NCBI GenBank assembly: GCA_037043455.1
Contig: JAWPHD010000294.1
Coordinates: 452,501-516,500 of the forward strand
Direction of reading: 5' to 3'
From: Cyrtodaria siliqua
Lineage: Eukaryota; Mollusca; Bivalvia; Adapedonta; Hiatellidae
Length of the DNA: 64,000 nt
Position numbers and translations under genes: made by a program. This document shows, in pieces, positions 1-10,744 of the stretch (positions are counted from its first letter, which is position 1; every line of letters begins with the position of its first letter). The notes beneath the pieces are model-generated. The model did not search any database. It was not told the origin of the DNA and was given only the letters and a program-made list of their open reading frames with translations.

Positions 1-1425
1 ATTACATATTCATGTGGGCAAGTGAACATACAAGCTACATTTGCTCACATGAAATGATTACCCCAATTTCAACCTTATTTGAGAGCATATAGTACTTAAC
101 AGTTATTAAGACCTTATCTTCCACAAGTACATAGATTAACACATGTATACACTAAAGTGTATGTTTAAATTACGAATACATGCATACACATATTCATACA
201 CATGCTTAATTAAGGACTATGTTTTCTTAACTGTAATGCCGGTCTAAGACCCGAGAAGTGTGCCGAAAATGCAAAGAAAAATCTGCATTCACATTTCATA
301 TTCATGTGTGAAAGGGAACATACAAGCTACACTTGCTCACATGAAATGATTACACCAATTTCACCCTGATTTGAGAGTTGACGTTCTATAAAGATGTTAA
401 ATAGTTTTTGAGATTAATTTGAGATTAATTTGAGACAAGAGTAATAATACATATACATACACATTTGCATGACATAATATAAGCCAAATCAAGACAATTC
501 AGTAATGATACTCGTACGATCAACACTTGTACTGCAGTACTAATTTAAATCTTTAGTGAATATAAATGTTATTCATCCACGTGCATATTAGCTTACTACA
601 ACAGCCGTAAAATCCTAAGTAATAATAATAGTCACGTTTTGAAGTAAGGTCATGTGTGCTGGTATTATCAATCTGATAGGCATAACAGTGAGTCATTCAC
701 ATATATTATTAAATTAATTGAGCTACCATTTAGATATTAATATATACACTGCACTATATTGGTGGATTAATATGTATATAAAGCACTCATTTCCACATAC
801 TCTTTATCAATCTACAACGGTAAAAAAAAAAACGATAATAGGCACGTGCAGTATGGTCACGTGTGGTATAATCAATCTGATCATGGCATAAGGACTAGCC
901 TATGTACAACGCAGCAAGTCATTATTTAACATAAACACATGTTTACACATTTTGGTCTGGCAATTAAGGTCTAGCGTATATCATTAATGGATTTAAACAC
1001 AAACTTTAACTTTCAAGTGTTCCATGTAGTAAACATGCATAAGGCATGCTTAATGAGTGTCGAAGAAATTTAAGTGTTAACAATTTCTTGATATTCGGAG
1101 TATACCTAAGTGGATTTTGAATTCAGATTCATTTTGTAAAAAAACACACAAAAAAAAAACAACACAAAAAAACCCCGTAAGTTTATAGTAATTATCGTCT
1201 GCACAAATGCGGACAGGTAAACTGTAGGGCAGGTGTGAATATTCAATATTGGATAACAATCAATGCATAGCTCGACAAGGTATGTTTTTTATAGATAATT
1301 AGTCGATCGATGAATGCATGCTATATGGTATACTATTTATAGCACAATATTAGGTCAATATTTAGCACAATGTTTGTTTACATACAAAGACATTTGACAA
1401 CTGTCAAAAACAAAACTTTATGGTG
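1..1425. other. AT-rich intergenic DNA with two local duplications
   Basis: No gene is recognised here. Bases 1-90 recur with substitutions at about 293-375 (shared text runs from 'catattcatgtg' to 'atttgagag'). Bases about 605-700 recur at about 825-935, sharing 'atcaatctgat' and 'ggcataa'. The short open frames here have no coding character: they are poly-T/A rich and match no family I know. Confidence 0.6.
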
Positions 1426-2112
1426 TTAGTCTTTTGGGATCTGCTTCCCTTCTTTGATGCATTGGATTGCCTCCATGCTGCGGATGGGAACACCTCTCTC
1501 TTCTCCCGGACATACGACATATATCATGCAACCGGCAATATAAGTTTTAGTCACATTTTTGGCACGAACAAGCTGTCTTGCCTCGTACGCAAGGCTTTCA
1601 CGATAGCGAGTCAAATTGTCTTGAACAAATATGCCATTGCCAAGTGATTTTCGACCACCATAAAGTCTTTGCCTCGCCTTGGAGTTGGTAAATTTAATTA
1701 TTACCTTGCGATTTAAAGTTCCTTTTCGCTTGCCTTTACGGTGGCACCTGTCAATGTCGGAACTATTTAGTTGAATTCCACACTCAGCAGCCTTGTTCAA
1801 AATTTTGGTCTCGACGTCTTCCGTGGGGGAACCAGAATCACCCGTGATACCAGTAATGTCGAGACACATACGTCGACCATACTGATCAAGTTCGTCAAGC
1901 TCGAGTCGTGTGACTTGCAGATCACTCTCTAGTTTGGATTTTGCAGTTTTCAAGGAGGCTATTTCATGTTTTAATTTTGATGTCTCTGCCTCAAATTGGG
2001 ATATTATTTCCAGTTTTATTTCTCTGATTAAATCAGACTTGATTTCCTTAGCAACAATTGGTCCCAGGATTGCACCTAATTCAGCTAGTTGTTCTGTTGT
2101 AAAAGTTGACAT
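1426..2112 (-). CDS. LINE ORF1-like protein (coiled coil plus nucleic-acid-binding domain), solitary
   Basis: This 228-residue frame resembles the ORF1 proteins of non-LTR retrotransposons, which bind the element's RNA in a cytoplasmic particle. Residues about 20-80 are rich in E, K, L and Q in heptad-like spacing and should form a coiled coil. Residues about 80-200 have the look of an L1-type RRM: DQYGRRMCLDITGI, then DIDRCHRKGKRKG, then KVIIKFTNSKARQRLY, a basic patch that could bind RNA. The ATG at 2112 is the first in frame after a stop near 2192, though the frame is open a little further upstream. No endonuclease or RT frame follows on the minus strand down to base 1, so the gene is an orphan or its element is truncated. 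The frame is intact, which is unusual for a dead LINE. Family assignment is by protein style only. Confidence 0.6.
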   Translation of the reverse strand: MSTFTTEQLAELGAILGPIVAKEIKSDLIREIKLEIISQFEAETSKLKHEIASLKTAKSKLESDLQVTRLELDELDQYGRRMCLDITGITGDSGSPTEDVETKILNKAAECGIQLNSSDIDRCHRKGKRKGTLNRKVIIKFTNSKARQRLYGGRKSLGNGIFVQDNLTRYRESLAYEARQLVRAKNVTKTYIAGCMIYVVCPGEERGVPIRSMEAIQCIKEGKQIPKD

Positions 2113-2164
2113 ATTTGATGAAGTGGGTGGGGTATCTAGATGTAGGGTATCCGGGTGTGGGATA

Positions 2165-2314
2165 TCAGAGTTCTGAATCCGAGATATCTAGTGTTTCGAA
2201 GTATTCGGAGTCACTATCGTTAGTATCGTTAGTATTATTGTCTAAACGAAATCTATACTTTTTGACGAGTGGCTTTTGCCCTGGCGATGATTTATTCCGC
2301 TTTCGTCTCGGCAT
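2165..2314 (-). pseudogene. Possible displaced N-terminus of the ORF1-like gene (49 codons)
   Basis: A 49-codon frame starts at ATG 2314 and ends at TGA 2165-2167, just upstream of the ORF1-like start at 2112. It begins with a basic stretch (MPRRKRNKSS) and ends in a serine/aspartate-rich acidic stretch. The ORF1 frame itself stays open from about 2190, so the two frames overlap by about 25 bases. One small indel would fuse them into a ~300-residue protein with a basic, then acidic, N-terminal arm. It could instead be a short independent upstream frame. Confidence 0.35.
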
Positions 2315-3169
2315 AGGGACTCAGCTGATCAATGTCACAGGTCAACAGTTATCTAATTGCCATATTTACCGCTAACTCGTCAATTAATATTCACTTTTGG
2401 AGCGTATTACCTGTTAGATCTATTGGCGAGGTAACATTATAGCACACTTTTACGTCTCGTTCTCATCTGGATACAGTTTTATTGATGAAAACTCACATTT
2501 TCTTTGTCAGCGGAAAATTAAACGCCATGTTTTTTCTCAAACCGGAAGTCCATCTGTTTAGAATTAAAGTATACTGCAATCCCTTTTCTATACGAGGGCG
2601 TCATAGTTTAACGACCACATTCATATTGACCGATTAGCTTTTGAGTTCGTGACCCTTAAACTCCGGCAACTTTTCGCCTATTCCACCAAGGAATATAAGG
2701 TTTCAGATAACATATAACAGTGGTTGTATCACACGTGGTTAGAGTATTATCAGTGGTTATTTTACCTATCTACTAGCACAATTATGGAACAGCTTACATA
2801 CATGTTTAATACTAATATAACTCACACGTCAGTTATTACACCGTGATAGAGTTTGATATTTTCTATTAAAGAGTGGTTACATAATACTGTTTAAGTATTA
2901 ATATGTTTATTTTGACAATGAATACTCCTTAAAATTCACCGTTATGCATAAAATTAGGTTGTCAATTTATCACACCCAATGTTTGTTTTTGTTATGGTTT
3001 AAACAGCGATTGTATTGTTGTTTCACATGTGGTTAGAGTATTACCAGCGGTTACTTTCAGTAATTAAAATAAATAAAATCCACATTTAAAAGGAATGTAG
3101 CGACACATCCAAACCATCTTAATTATTAAAATTTCTGAAAAACTTGAATAAGGGTGAACTAATTATTTA

Positions 3170-4022
3170 TAACGTGGGGTGAGTATAAACGTTCATACCC
3201 CATCCGAAGCGAAAACGAGGTTGGCTGGGGTATGAAATAAAACCTTATTTTCGGCTTTAAAAGTTTGCATATTGTAAAATTAAATCATTTAACAGGTAAT
3301 TTTAAACAAGTTATCACATTTTTCCAGTAAAAAAATGTTTTTAAACGTGTTTTATTGATAAAATATCCGTTATATAATTCGCGAACATAAACGTTCTCAT
3401 CCCTTAATTACGGTGTCCTGTTAGGGCCATCTTACCATCGACCATCGACATAGGTCGATGGTCGAGGGTAATATGCGATGGTCGATGGTAAGATGCGATG
3501 GTCGATGGTAACATGCGATGGTAAGATGCGCTGGTCGATGGTAAGATGCGATGGACCATCGACCATCGCATCTTACTATAGGGCCATGTTACCATCGCAA
3601 CTTACCATCGACCATCGACCTAGGTCGATGCTCGATGGTAAGATGCGATGGTCGGTGGTAAGTTGCGATGAACCATCGACCATCGCATCTTACCATAGGG
3701 TCATGTTACCATCGCATCTTACCATCGAGCATCGACCTAGGTCGATGGTCGATGGTAAGATGCGATGGTCGGTGGTAAGATGCGATGGTAAGATGCGATG
3801 GTCGATGGTAAGATGCGATGGACCATCGACCATCGCATCTTACCAATGACCATCGCATCTTACCATCGCATCTTACCATCGACCATCGCATCTTACCATC
3901 GACCCTCGCATCTTACTATCGACCATCGCATCTTACCATCGACCTAGGTCGATGGTAAGATGAGATGGTAAGATGGCCCTAACAGGACACCGTTCTTAAT
4001 GGAATTAAGGCGGGCCAGGTAA
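3170..4022 (+). mobile_element. MITE family R1, copy in A, interrupted by a foldback element
   Basis: Excluding the 592-bp insertion, the element is about 261 bp. Its ends are imperfect inverted repeats with consensus TTACGTGGTCCCGCCTTAA. The body begins near 'cataccccatcc' and contains 'aaatatccgtta'. Other copies lie at 11948-12769, 43902-44155 and, inverted, 39964-40207. No coding capacity, so it would need a transposase from elsewhere. Confidence 0.75.
3409..3994. mobile_element. Foldback element FB1 (586 bp), copy A
   Basis: The ends are inverted repeats running TACGGTGTCCTGTTAGGG on the left and its complement on the right (only the outermost base differs). They are flanked by direct CTTAAT on both sides (3403-3408 and 3995-4000). 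The interior is almost entirely a ~20-bp motif (catcgcatcttaccatcgac) in both orientations, with perfect palindromes such as CATCGACCTAGGTCGATG. The whole DNA could fold into long hairpins. The open frames across it, both strands, are by-products of the repeat. Confidence 0.85.
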
Positions 4023-5300
4023 TGAAATTCGGATGATGATCAAAGAAGATATGATCATTTGAAGGTTCTGTTGAAATGGATATGGAAGCCGCCATTTTGA
4101 GACTGTGACATCACAGTTCTAAATGACCATAAATATGAAAATTCACTGATTTACATGGAACACACGACATTAACTGTATGAAAAACATGTATACTTAATG
4201 GCACTAATGCTTTATATGACAGTAAAGGATTTAGCATCAATTTGCAGTGATTTTCTTTGCATGATATTTATCAATATTCCAAATATGGTAATTTGGAACT
4301 ATGACTTTCAATAATAGAGCTGTTTGGTTGTGCTGGATTTTGAGTGAATATAACAGCTAAAACACAGCTTTAATATAACTAGTTCTGATGTGAATAAGCA
4401 TAATTTAGAACAAACTAATCCATTAAACAATATCACATTTTACAAGTAATGATCTGTTATGGGTATTATCAAAACCTCAAAGGGAGGTAATTTGATAATT
4501 GTTGATAATCAAAAGCTGCCATCTACAATAGTTGAGTTATGTTTTAGGTGAGTTTTGTAGGTGAGATTTGTTTTGGTAAGGAACCCACAGAAACTATTGT
4601 CTCGGCCAAATATAGGTATATTTCATAGGGTTGATATTTTAGGCCAAAATGCAATTTTAAGAGCATTTTTAAAAAAATGGGAGATACATTCCATGTATAC
4701 TAAAATGTTATACTATTCTTTGTTTGCACTACATTGGTGGAGGTCTATATTTATTTCCTGGTGTGTTGTCCAGAAAATAAGGCGAAAAAAAGTGGGTACT
4801 TTTTATTTTTTCTCAGTATATGTACTAGCATACGGGAAGGGACTTTATTAATGTTGGAAGAACTTATGGCCCAACCCTTTGCATGTATAAAGAAGAAAAG
4901 CATAAAAATATGTTTAAAAATAATATAAGGAATTTCTTATAGAAGACGGATGCTGCCATGCAACTAACCCTTTCTACAACGCGAAAACACTAAGTCGAAA
5001 ACAATAGTCCAAACAAACACTTAGTTGAAAAGTTTAGTAAACAAGGAAATTATCTACCTTTTTCTTAAAAATGCATTTTGTTTGCCTGAAAACATATACT
5101 TTATGAAAAATACTTAAAGCTATACAGTCCCTGTTTTAACTGGTAATAACTGATGAATATGAATGAGTCACGTGTGAAGTACTTTCACACCCCAACTGTC
5201 GGTATATAAGGCAGAAATCGATGCGTAAAAGTTCACATTTTATTTAGCCTCCGTACAGATAACATTTATAAATATACTTCAGAATATGTGATAAAAAATA
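4023..5300. other. Unique part of duplicated segment A without a recognised gene
   Basis: AT-rich sequence shared with copy B (about 12770-13763). A 96-codon frame at 4561-4851 is changed by indels in copy B (there 135 codons at 13284-13691). It shows no selection for a fixed protein length and no family signature, so I do not call a gene. Confidence 0.5.
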
Positions 5301-5301
5301 G

Positions 5302-5382
5302 TTGCCCGGATCGGGATTTGAACCACTGCCTTGCATTTTTAAGTTTTGAAGGATGTACGTTGAAACCCTGGACCACGGCTAT
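5302..5382 (-). repeat. tRNA-like SINE head, minus strand (copy A)
   Basis: On the minus strand the sequence holds a tRNA-like A box ('gccgtggtccaggg') and a B box ('ggttcaaatccc'), with a 3' end like that of tRNA (gatccgggcaa). The spacing and stems are too poor for a working tRNA. Copy B has it at 21727-21807. Confidence 0.5.
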
Positions 5383-5653
5383 TTATAGACATGTTGTAGC
5401 ATTTTTAACACTAAAAAGGCATTACGTAATAACTAACGTGCACGCACAAACTCATCAAGCGCTAAATAATAAGTCGAGATATGGTGAGGCGAAGTATTAG
5501 TTTCATATTGATAGCATAAAGTATTATACAATAAAATGTTAATTTAGACGTGCGACAATATGGACTATACATTTATTGATCCATCTTTAGTTAGGTTCAA
5601 ATATATTATTTTGCCTCATAATAAATTGTAGTTAGTATACTATTTTCTAAAGT

Positions 5654-5722
5654 AGCGTTATAGTTCAGTGGTTAGAGCACCCGACTTGAAATCAGAAGGT
5701 CGTGTGTTCGAGCCCTGGAAGA
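5654..5722 (+). repeat. tRNA-Ser-like SINE head, plus strand (copy A)
   Basis: A box 'tagttcagtggttagagc' and B box 'gtgttcgagccc' are in tRNA-like spacing. The anticodon loop reads CTTGAAA (TGA, Ser). The anticodon stem is broken by one base and the T stem is poor, so this reads as a SINE promoter or decayed tRNA. The copy at 22081-22148 has one more change in the anticodon arm. Confidence 0.55.
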
Positions 5723-6074
5723 GGTTAACTTCTTTTTCTGCAAAGGATTACTGTTACCTGTGCATAGGTACGATGTGCACTGGTCGATGTCTATACAGTT
5801 AATGTGTGTGTATAAGCTTTTATTTACCTTCGCTGAATTGCACGAAGCATTTTAGCGAGCTTGTGTGGGTGATGTGCATAGTTCTGTATATATATCTAGT
5901 CTACTTGAGGCAGATATAGTGCTGCCGCACTGGAATACCATGACATAGTACACGATACCCCACCCAGTCACATTAGTTTGACACCGGGTCGACCAGTCGT
6001 AGCACTACCCATTAATTGCTCGTCAGGCATGGGTTACAAGTAATTACTATCATTTTTAAAGTCTTTGGTATGAC

Positions 6075-6148
6075 TCGGTCAGGGGTCTCGAACCCACGAC
6101 CTCCCGAATGCAAGACAGACGCTATAACCACTACACCACAATGATTCG
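6075..6148 (-). repeat. tRNA-derived SINE head, minus strand (copy A)
   Basis: The reverse complement reads as A box 'tgtggtgtagtggttatagc' and B box 'gtgggttcgagacccc', with 'cttgcat' in the anticodon-loop position. This is the usual layout of a tRNA-derived SINE. The same head lies at 22485-22557 in copy B, where one B-box base has changed (tcgga for tcgaa on the plus strand). Confidence 0.6.
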
Positions 6149-6329
6149 GTCAAATATACAGTTAATGATTTCCTGCACTACATTTGCTCGCTTAAATACC
6201 CGATTTCGACATGAGCTGGTGAACATGAAGTTACAAATAAGGACACGCATACAAAGAAGAAATCAATTGATATAGAGACTGTGTAGCTTTAAATGACAAT
6301 GCAGTCAAAGTTACCAGAAGTTCAATTAG

Positions 6330-7776
6330 CATATATATTAGGAGCTCCTACTTCTAATAACCATTGGGAATTTTAATTGGATTTAATGACGAGCCAATTA
6401 GTAACTAGGAACACGGAATACACTATATAAGGATTAGTCAAAATATTTTAATTAGGAAATATGAATAGGACCTATGAGGATCAGCGAACATATTTTAATT
6501 AGGAACTAGTCAATAGAAATTGCTTAGGAACTTAGAACTGCTTAGGGACTAGTTATCTTCACGCACATGAAATTGACACAATCTTAATCTAATTTAATTT
6601 AGGAACAGGTTCCTACGTTCGTCTTTTGTCGAACACTCATTGTATCTTCCTTATTAAACCTAGGGTAATCATCGACAAAGTCGTCTGAAACTTAATGTTA
6701 GCTTCTTGCACACATATTGAAACGTAAACAACGTGTAATAGAGACAAATATATTGCGTCTATAAAACAACAAAATCTTCCTTGATTATACCATGGCAATT
6801 ATTAACGATTATCTGCAAAAAATATTCAAGAATTAATGAAGGATGAGGTTTGCACGAAGACGCATTTTGCCCGAAAGAAATAATAATGAATAGAAATCTT
6901 TATCATTGGGAAACCGAAAGGACTTCTTGGTGTCTATCCGACTTCGTGTTTACCATAGATTTTATCGATAACTTTATACAGGTCACGCTTTAACCTGCGA
7001 AGAGCGCTGTAGTCAATTATTTATGAATACATGTAGCCTGTATATATTTGAAATTCTGAGCCATCTGATTGGTTTAAAAAGTAGGATAAACACTAAAAAT
7101 CAATTAAGACGATACAAACTGTTCACGGAAATATCTCGATAAATAGACCCGGTGTCGATAAAAGTAGTTACAGGTCAGATGCCACTAATGCATTTCCAAT
7201 AGGCCTACATTAAAGCCTTTTGGCCTTCAACCCTTATTTAAATCACACTGGCTAAAATAAACTAACTTTTCTTATAGAACTATCTTAGATACACTCATAA
7301 ATGATCAGCAAATTGGGGATAATGTAATGCTTCCAAGTTCACTGTAGGGAGGCACCCCCAGAATGACAGTCAGTTAATTGTACTTTTTTGTTAATACACT
7401 CTTAGTACATTTTTATCAATAAAAATGCAAATTTCAATCAAAATATCCTAAATGAACATGTTTTAGGATGGAAATATATTATTTTTATGTTTTATGAGGA
7501 TTTGTTATGATTTGGGTAATTTAATTCAATATGAATATACCTTACAATCTGACTATATGTCCTAATAGTGGTATCTGACCTACACCTCATGCTGGAATTT
7601 CCGATCTTCACCGAATTTCCATGAAAAAAGTGACGTCACTATGACTATGTTTATTTATGATGTTGCGTGTACATGTTTATTATTAATTTTGTTATTCACG
7701 GTTATTTAACAATAACATGTAGATGTTTCTGAATAATTCTGGAAAGATGTCTTTGTGTGAAAAGAATATTTGTTTT

Positions 7777-7779
<3 letters not shown>
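6330..7779. other. AT-rich part of segment A with short internal repeats
   Basis: Around 6400-6560 a loose motif 'taggaact' recurs several times. A perfect CRE-like palindrome GTGACGTCAC lies near 7630 and is kept in copy B near 24120. No coding frame is convincing. Confidence 0.5.

Positions 7780-7807
<28 letters not shown>
7780..7807. repeat. CA microsatellite, 14 units (copy A)
   Basis: Uninterrupted CA repeat of 28 nt. The copy B counterpart at 24272-24309 is 38 nt, so the tract has changed length since duplication. Confidence 0.95.
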
Positions 7808-7810
<3 letters not shown>

Positions 7811-8280
7811 CAAACACTGCTCCAAAAATAAATGCCGTCTGAAACATCCACCGTTAATTAAGGATTATTTTGTAAGGGTATTGTAATTATTGACAAAATT
7901 ACTTCCTTTGCAGGTTTTTATATTTTATCATGGAACTAACAGCCTGGAATTATACCAGCATATCCAGCGAAATACATCATTTCACAATTACATACCAATT
8001 AAATAAAACAACTCACACCAGGCAATGGCCTCTATGTAATTGCTCTGTATAGACAGGCAAGTAACTCTAATTATGGATAGTATCAACTATCAACAATAAT
8101 TTTGCTCTTGGAGAGGCGGAACCTACTCCGCTGACAGCTGTGACAAAAACGATGGTTAGAGAAGGATTTTAGGCGGGAAACTAATTAAAGAACAAGGGAG
8201 TTCAACGTGCATGCAACTACCAAACTGGTTAGATAACCTAATCACACCACATTCATACACATACTATAAATATACATGCA

Positions 8281-8690
8281 CTGAAAGTAGTTCAGTGTCC
8301 AGTCTAAACTGTCCAGGAAAATACAAATGCTTAAGGTTCAGTACATGGAATGTAGGCACTATCTTTAAAGGATAGGTATAAATAAATTTACGTAGACAAT
8401 TCATTATCGAGGCATTATCGAGTATATGTTAATATGTCTTGCTAAATAAGTAAAACACATAAATGATCATGTATATATAATTTAAAAAGCCACAAAGTAA
8501 GTACTCAGTGACTTAGCAGAAGCCAGAGCAATACGAGAATAAACCGTTAAAGGTACGCCAATACAAGACTAAAGACAAACATCAAACGCTACCGTCCCAA
8601 AGGTTTTAGGTAGACGTCATGATAGGGTCCACAATCTGTCCGGTCATCGCACAATCAAAGAGGAAAGCATAGTTGCGAATTGTAAATAGG
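8281..8690. other. Spacer between duplicate copies, no feature seen
   Basis: This is the start of the 3.05-kb spacer between copies A and B. It is AT-rich and I see no repeat or coding signal. Confidence 0.5.
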
Positions 8691-8691
8691 T

Positions 8692-9314
8692 TCACCACCA
8701 AACATGCAGTGCGTTGCAAAATGATAGGGTCATAACCTCTTTTGATAAACTTCCTAAGTTTAATAAAGATTGTATGAAAGTGAGTATGACCAAGGTTTTA
8801 AATTGGTGATCACGGAGGAACGAACACATGTTCTGGTTTATCTGTTTAAAGAGAGACTTCGTTATGTCGTATATAAGCTCAGTTACAACCGTGTCATGCT
8901 TTTCATGACATAGTTTACCTATTTGTTGAGCAATTTCTGTCACATGAGAGTCGTCTAAGTAACGTAAGTCAAGCACCAGTAAGTCATTAATATTATCCTT
9001 GAATATATTTTCTAGTTCCTCTAATTGTCATTCAAACTGTCTTATGAACATCTTTAACTTGTTCATGATGGCAAAGATCAGAGTCCTTTTTTTGGGCCGA
9101 TGCTTTTATGCAATAACTGAAATGAACAGATAACTCAGATCATATCTGGTTCAGAGAGCAACCAATGTGGAATCTGTGCTGTGTTTACAGCACCTACAGC
9201 AGCTCCATCTTCTAACACAATATTATATTTCTGCTTGTGAGCTAGTTCATTAGGTATTGATGAGACAACACAAATGAAGTTCATCTCAAACACAGAGATC
9301 ACTACTTTTAAGAT
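8692..9314 (-). pseudogene. Broken coding remnant of an unidentified protein
   Basis: Two minus-strand frames read like real protein. The upstream one (9314 to stop TGA at 9135-9137) encodes 59 residues including NFICVVSSIPNELAHK, YNIVLEDGAAVGAVNTAQ and IPHWLLSEPDMI. The downstream one runs from about 9090 to 8692 and includes ELENIFKDNINDLLVLDL, DDSHVTEIAQQIGKLC and TVVTELIYDITKSLF. Between them are the TGA at 9135, a run of seven A (9087-9093 on the complement) where the frame shifts, and a TGA at 9028-9030. The amino-acid composition is balanced and helical, unlike the noise frames nearby. I do not recognise the family. It could be a dead host gene copy, a processed gene, or part of a transposon. 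Confidence 0.5.
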
Positions 9315-9960
9315 TTAAAGTGTAACTGAACAGTAACACAATGGCGAATTTTTGTTTCTTCTTTATGATCGTCATGTGCAATACTCAATGGTAAGCGTGC
9401 CATTCTCACGCTTCAATGAAATGACTGTAAGCCCGGAATACCATAAGTATGGTAATCACTTGATGAGCTTTCCCTGATACATATATGTTTATTTCAGAAA
9501 GGACTCTTCAGTGTCATAGTGACATTTGCCACAGAGGCACTAGTCTTCATACAAGTCTCCGATTGTTTTAAGTGTTTCCATTTTAAATACGACGGCTTTA
9601 ATACAAAATGCCATTATGATCTTCACATTGGGTTTCAGGCCAATTTCATTGTTTTTGCTCGGTAACTATATAGTTTAGACGACGCAATTAACCCGTTAGC
9701 ATAACATGTCTTCGCGATTAGGTTTTGTTTACTTGTTTAGTCTTGTAAATAACGTTTACCAAGTCAAATAATGTATTTTAGGGTTTTATAAATATATTTT
9801 ATAATGAACCGACAGTTTCTGATAACATAATTAGTTTAGTACCCTTCAGAAATTTCAAAGGTTGAAGAAAACGTAGAGTCAATCCGAGGTGGAATTTGAT
9901 TTAAACGTGTAAATCCTTTTACGCCATAACCATAGGGTGCTTCTACTAGTCAAGAGTTTA
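9315..9960. other. Spacer without a supported gene
   Basis: A short plus-strand frame from 9341 (hydrophobic, MANFCFFFMIVM) ends in a donor-like GTAAGC at 9391, but no compatible second exon was found. The remainder is AT-rich and featureless. Confidence 0.4.
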
Positions 9961-9984
9961 TTCAACAAACACCAATAAACAACC

Positions 9985-10540
9985 CAACCGCCAAACAAAA
10001 TACTAAGTTGTGGGACTCTGATAAATCCGATAGTTTTATTGAACATTTTGATATATTACGAGTGGCTGAAATTGGGATGAAAATTAATACGATGTCTGAA
10101 AAATGTCTTATTACTAAAGAAGATGTTGATGAGATTGTTGAGAGCATAAATAAACTGTTCGAGACATGCTATCAAGAATCATTCGGATATACTAGGCGAA
10201 AGATAAATAATAAGAAAAATATTAAACCATTATTTGATCAGTCGTGTTATAAAGTAAGAAATCTCTATTATAAAGCTAGAAAGTTGTATAATAAATACAA
10301 AACGCCGTATTATAAAATGTTTCTAAAATCCGTAAGTAAACAATATAAAAACACCCTATCTACTAGCTATAATCGCTACCGGAACGATAGAATAATCATG
10401 TTAAACGTACAAAGCATTCAAAACCTAAACATACTGGAACATTATAAATCCGAATATCAAACAAAATAACACTAAAGCCTCTATTGAAGATTTTTATAAT
10501 TTTTTAAAAAAATATAAACGGTCAAAACAATGCTAGTTCA
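9985..10540 (+). pseudogene. LINE fragment: linker between endonuclease and reverse transcriptase, frameshifted
   Basis: The frame from about 9985 to 10469 reads like the region between the endonuclease and RT domains of a non-LTR retrotransposon: KPLFDQSCYKVRNLYYKARK, then KTPYYKMFLKSVSKQYKN and NRYRNDRI. Near 10400 the meaningful frame shifts: from about 10435 another frame reads YWNIINPNIKQNNTKASIED then FYNFLKKYKRS, the usual lead into RT. Neither endonuclease nor RT core is present, so this is a dead internal fragment. It is probably from the same broad LINE group as 45318-47217. Confidence 0.7.
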
Positions 10541-10744
10541 AAATGTCAAGATATTTGATTCAGGTACAAAATGAAAGAGTTACGTTGTAAGTGGAACAAC
10601 TCTTTACAATTTAAATCTTTAAAAAATTAAATATTACGTTTTCTGTCTGCTTTTAACAAAATTGAAATTAGTCTCCAGGCTGAGAATATGCATTTAAAAT
10701 AGTCTACTCTTCAGGTGATAACCTAATCTATTTATTAATTTCCA

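Larger units (their letters stand above)
2551..8280 (+). repeat. Segmental duplication, copy A (5.73 kb)
   Basis: This segment recurs as 11330-24787. The two copies align collinearly and differ by scattered substitutions and a few indels. Copy A has 29 bp (about 4510-4538) missing from B. Copy A lacks 82 bp present in B at 23542-23623. Copy A has no LTR retrotransposon at 5036-5040, where B has one. The left boundary lies inside a unit of the 64-bp array that flanks copy B. Confidence 0.93.

Noticed and set aside
3478..3849. Open frames in the foldback element
   Set aside because: Forced by the ~20-bp hairpin motif, seen on both strands and in each copy.
4561..4851. 96-codon gene conserved in both duplicate copies
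   Set aside because: Reading frame and length change between copies through indels, and no family signature is seen.
5654..5722. Functional tRNA-Ser gene
   Set aside because: A and B boxes are present but the anticodon and T stems are mismatched, and both duplicate copies keep decaying.
9341..9390. First exon with a signal peptide (MANFCFFFMIVM) and GTAAGC donor
   Set aside because: The nearest good acceptor (about 9498) gives an immediate stop in phase, and nothing downstream reads as protein.
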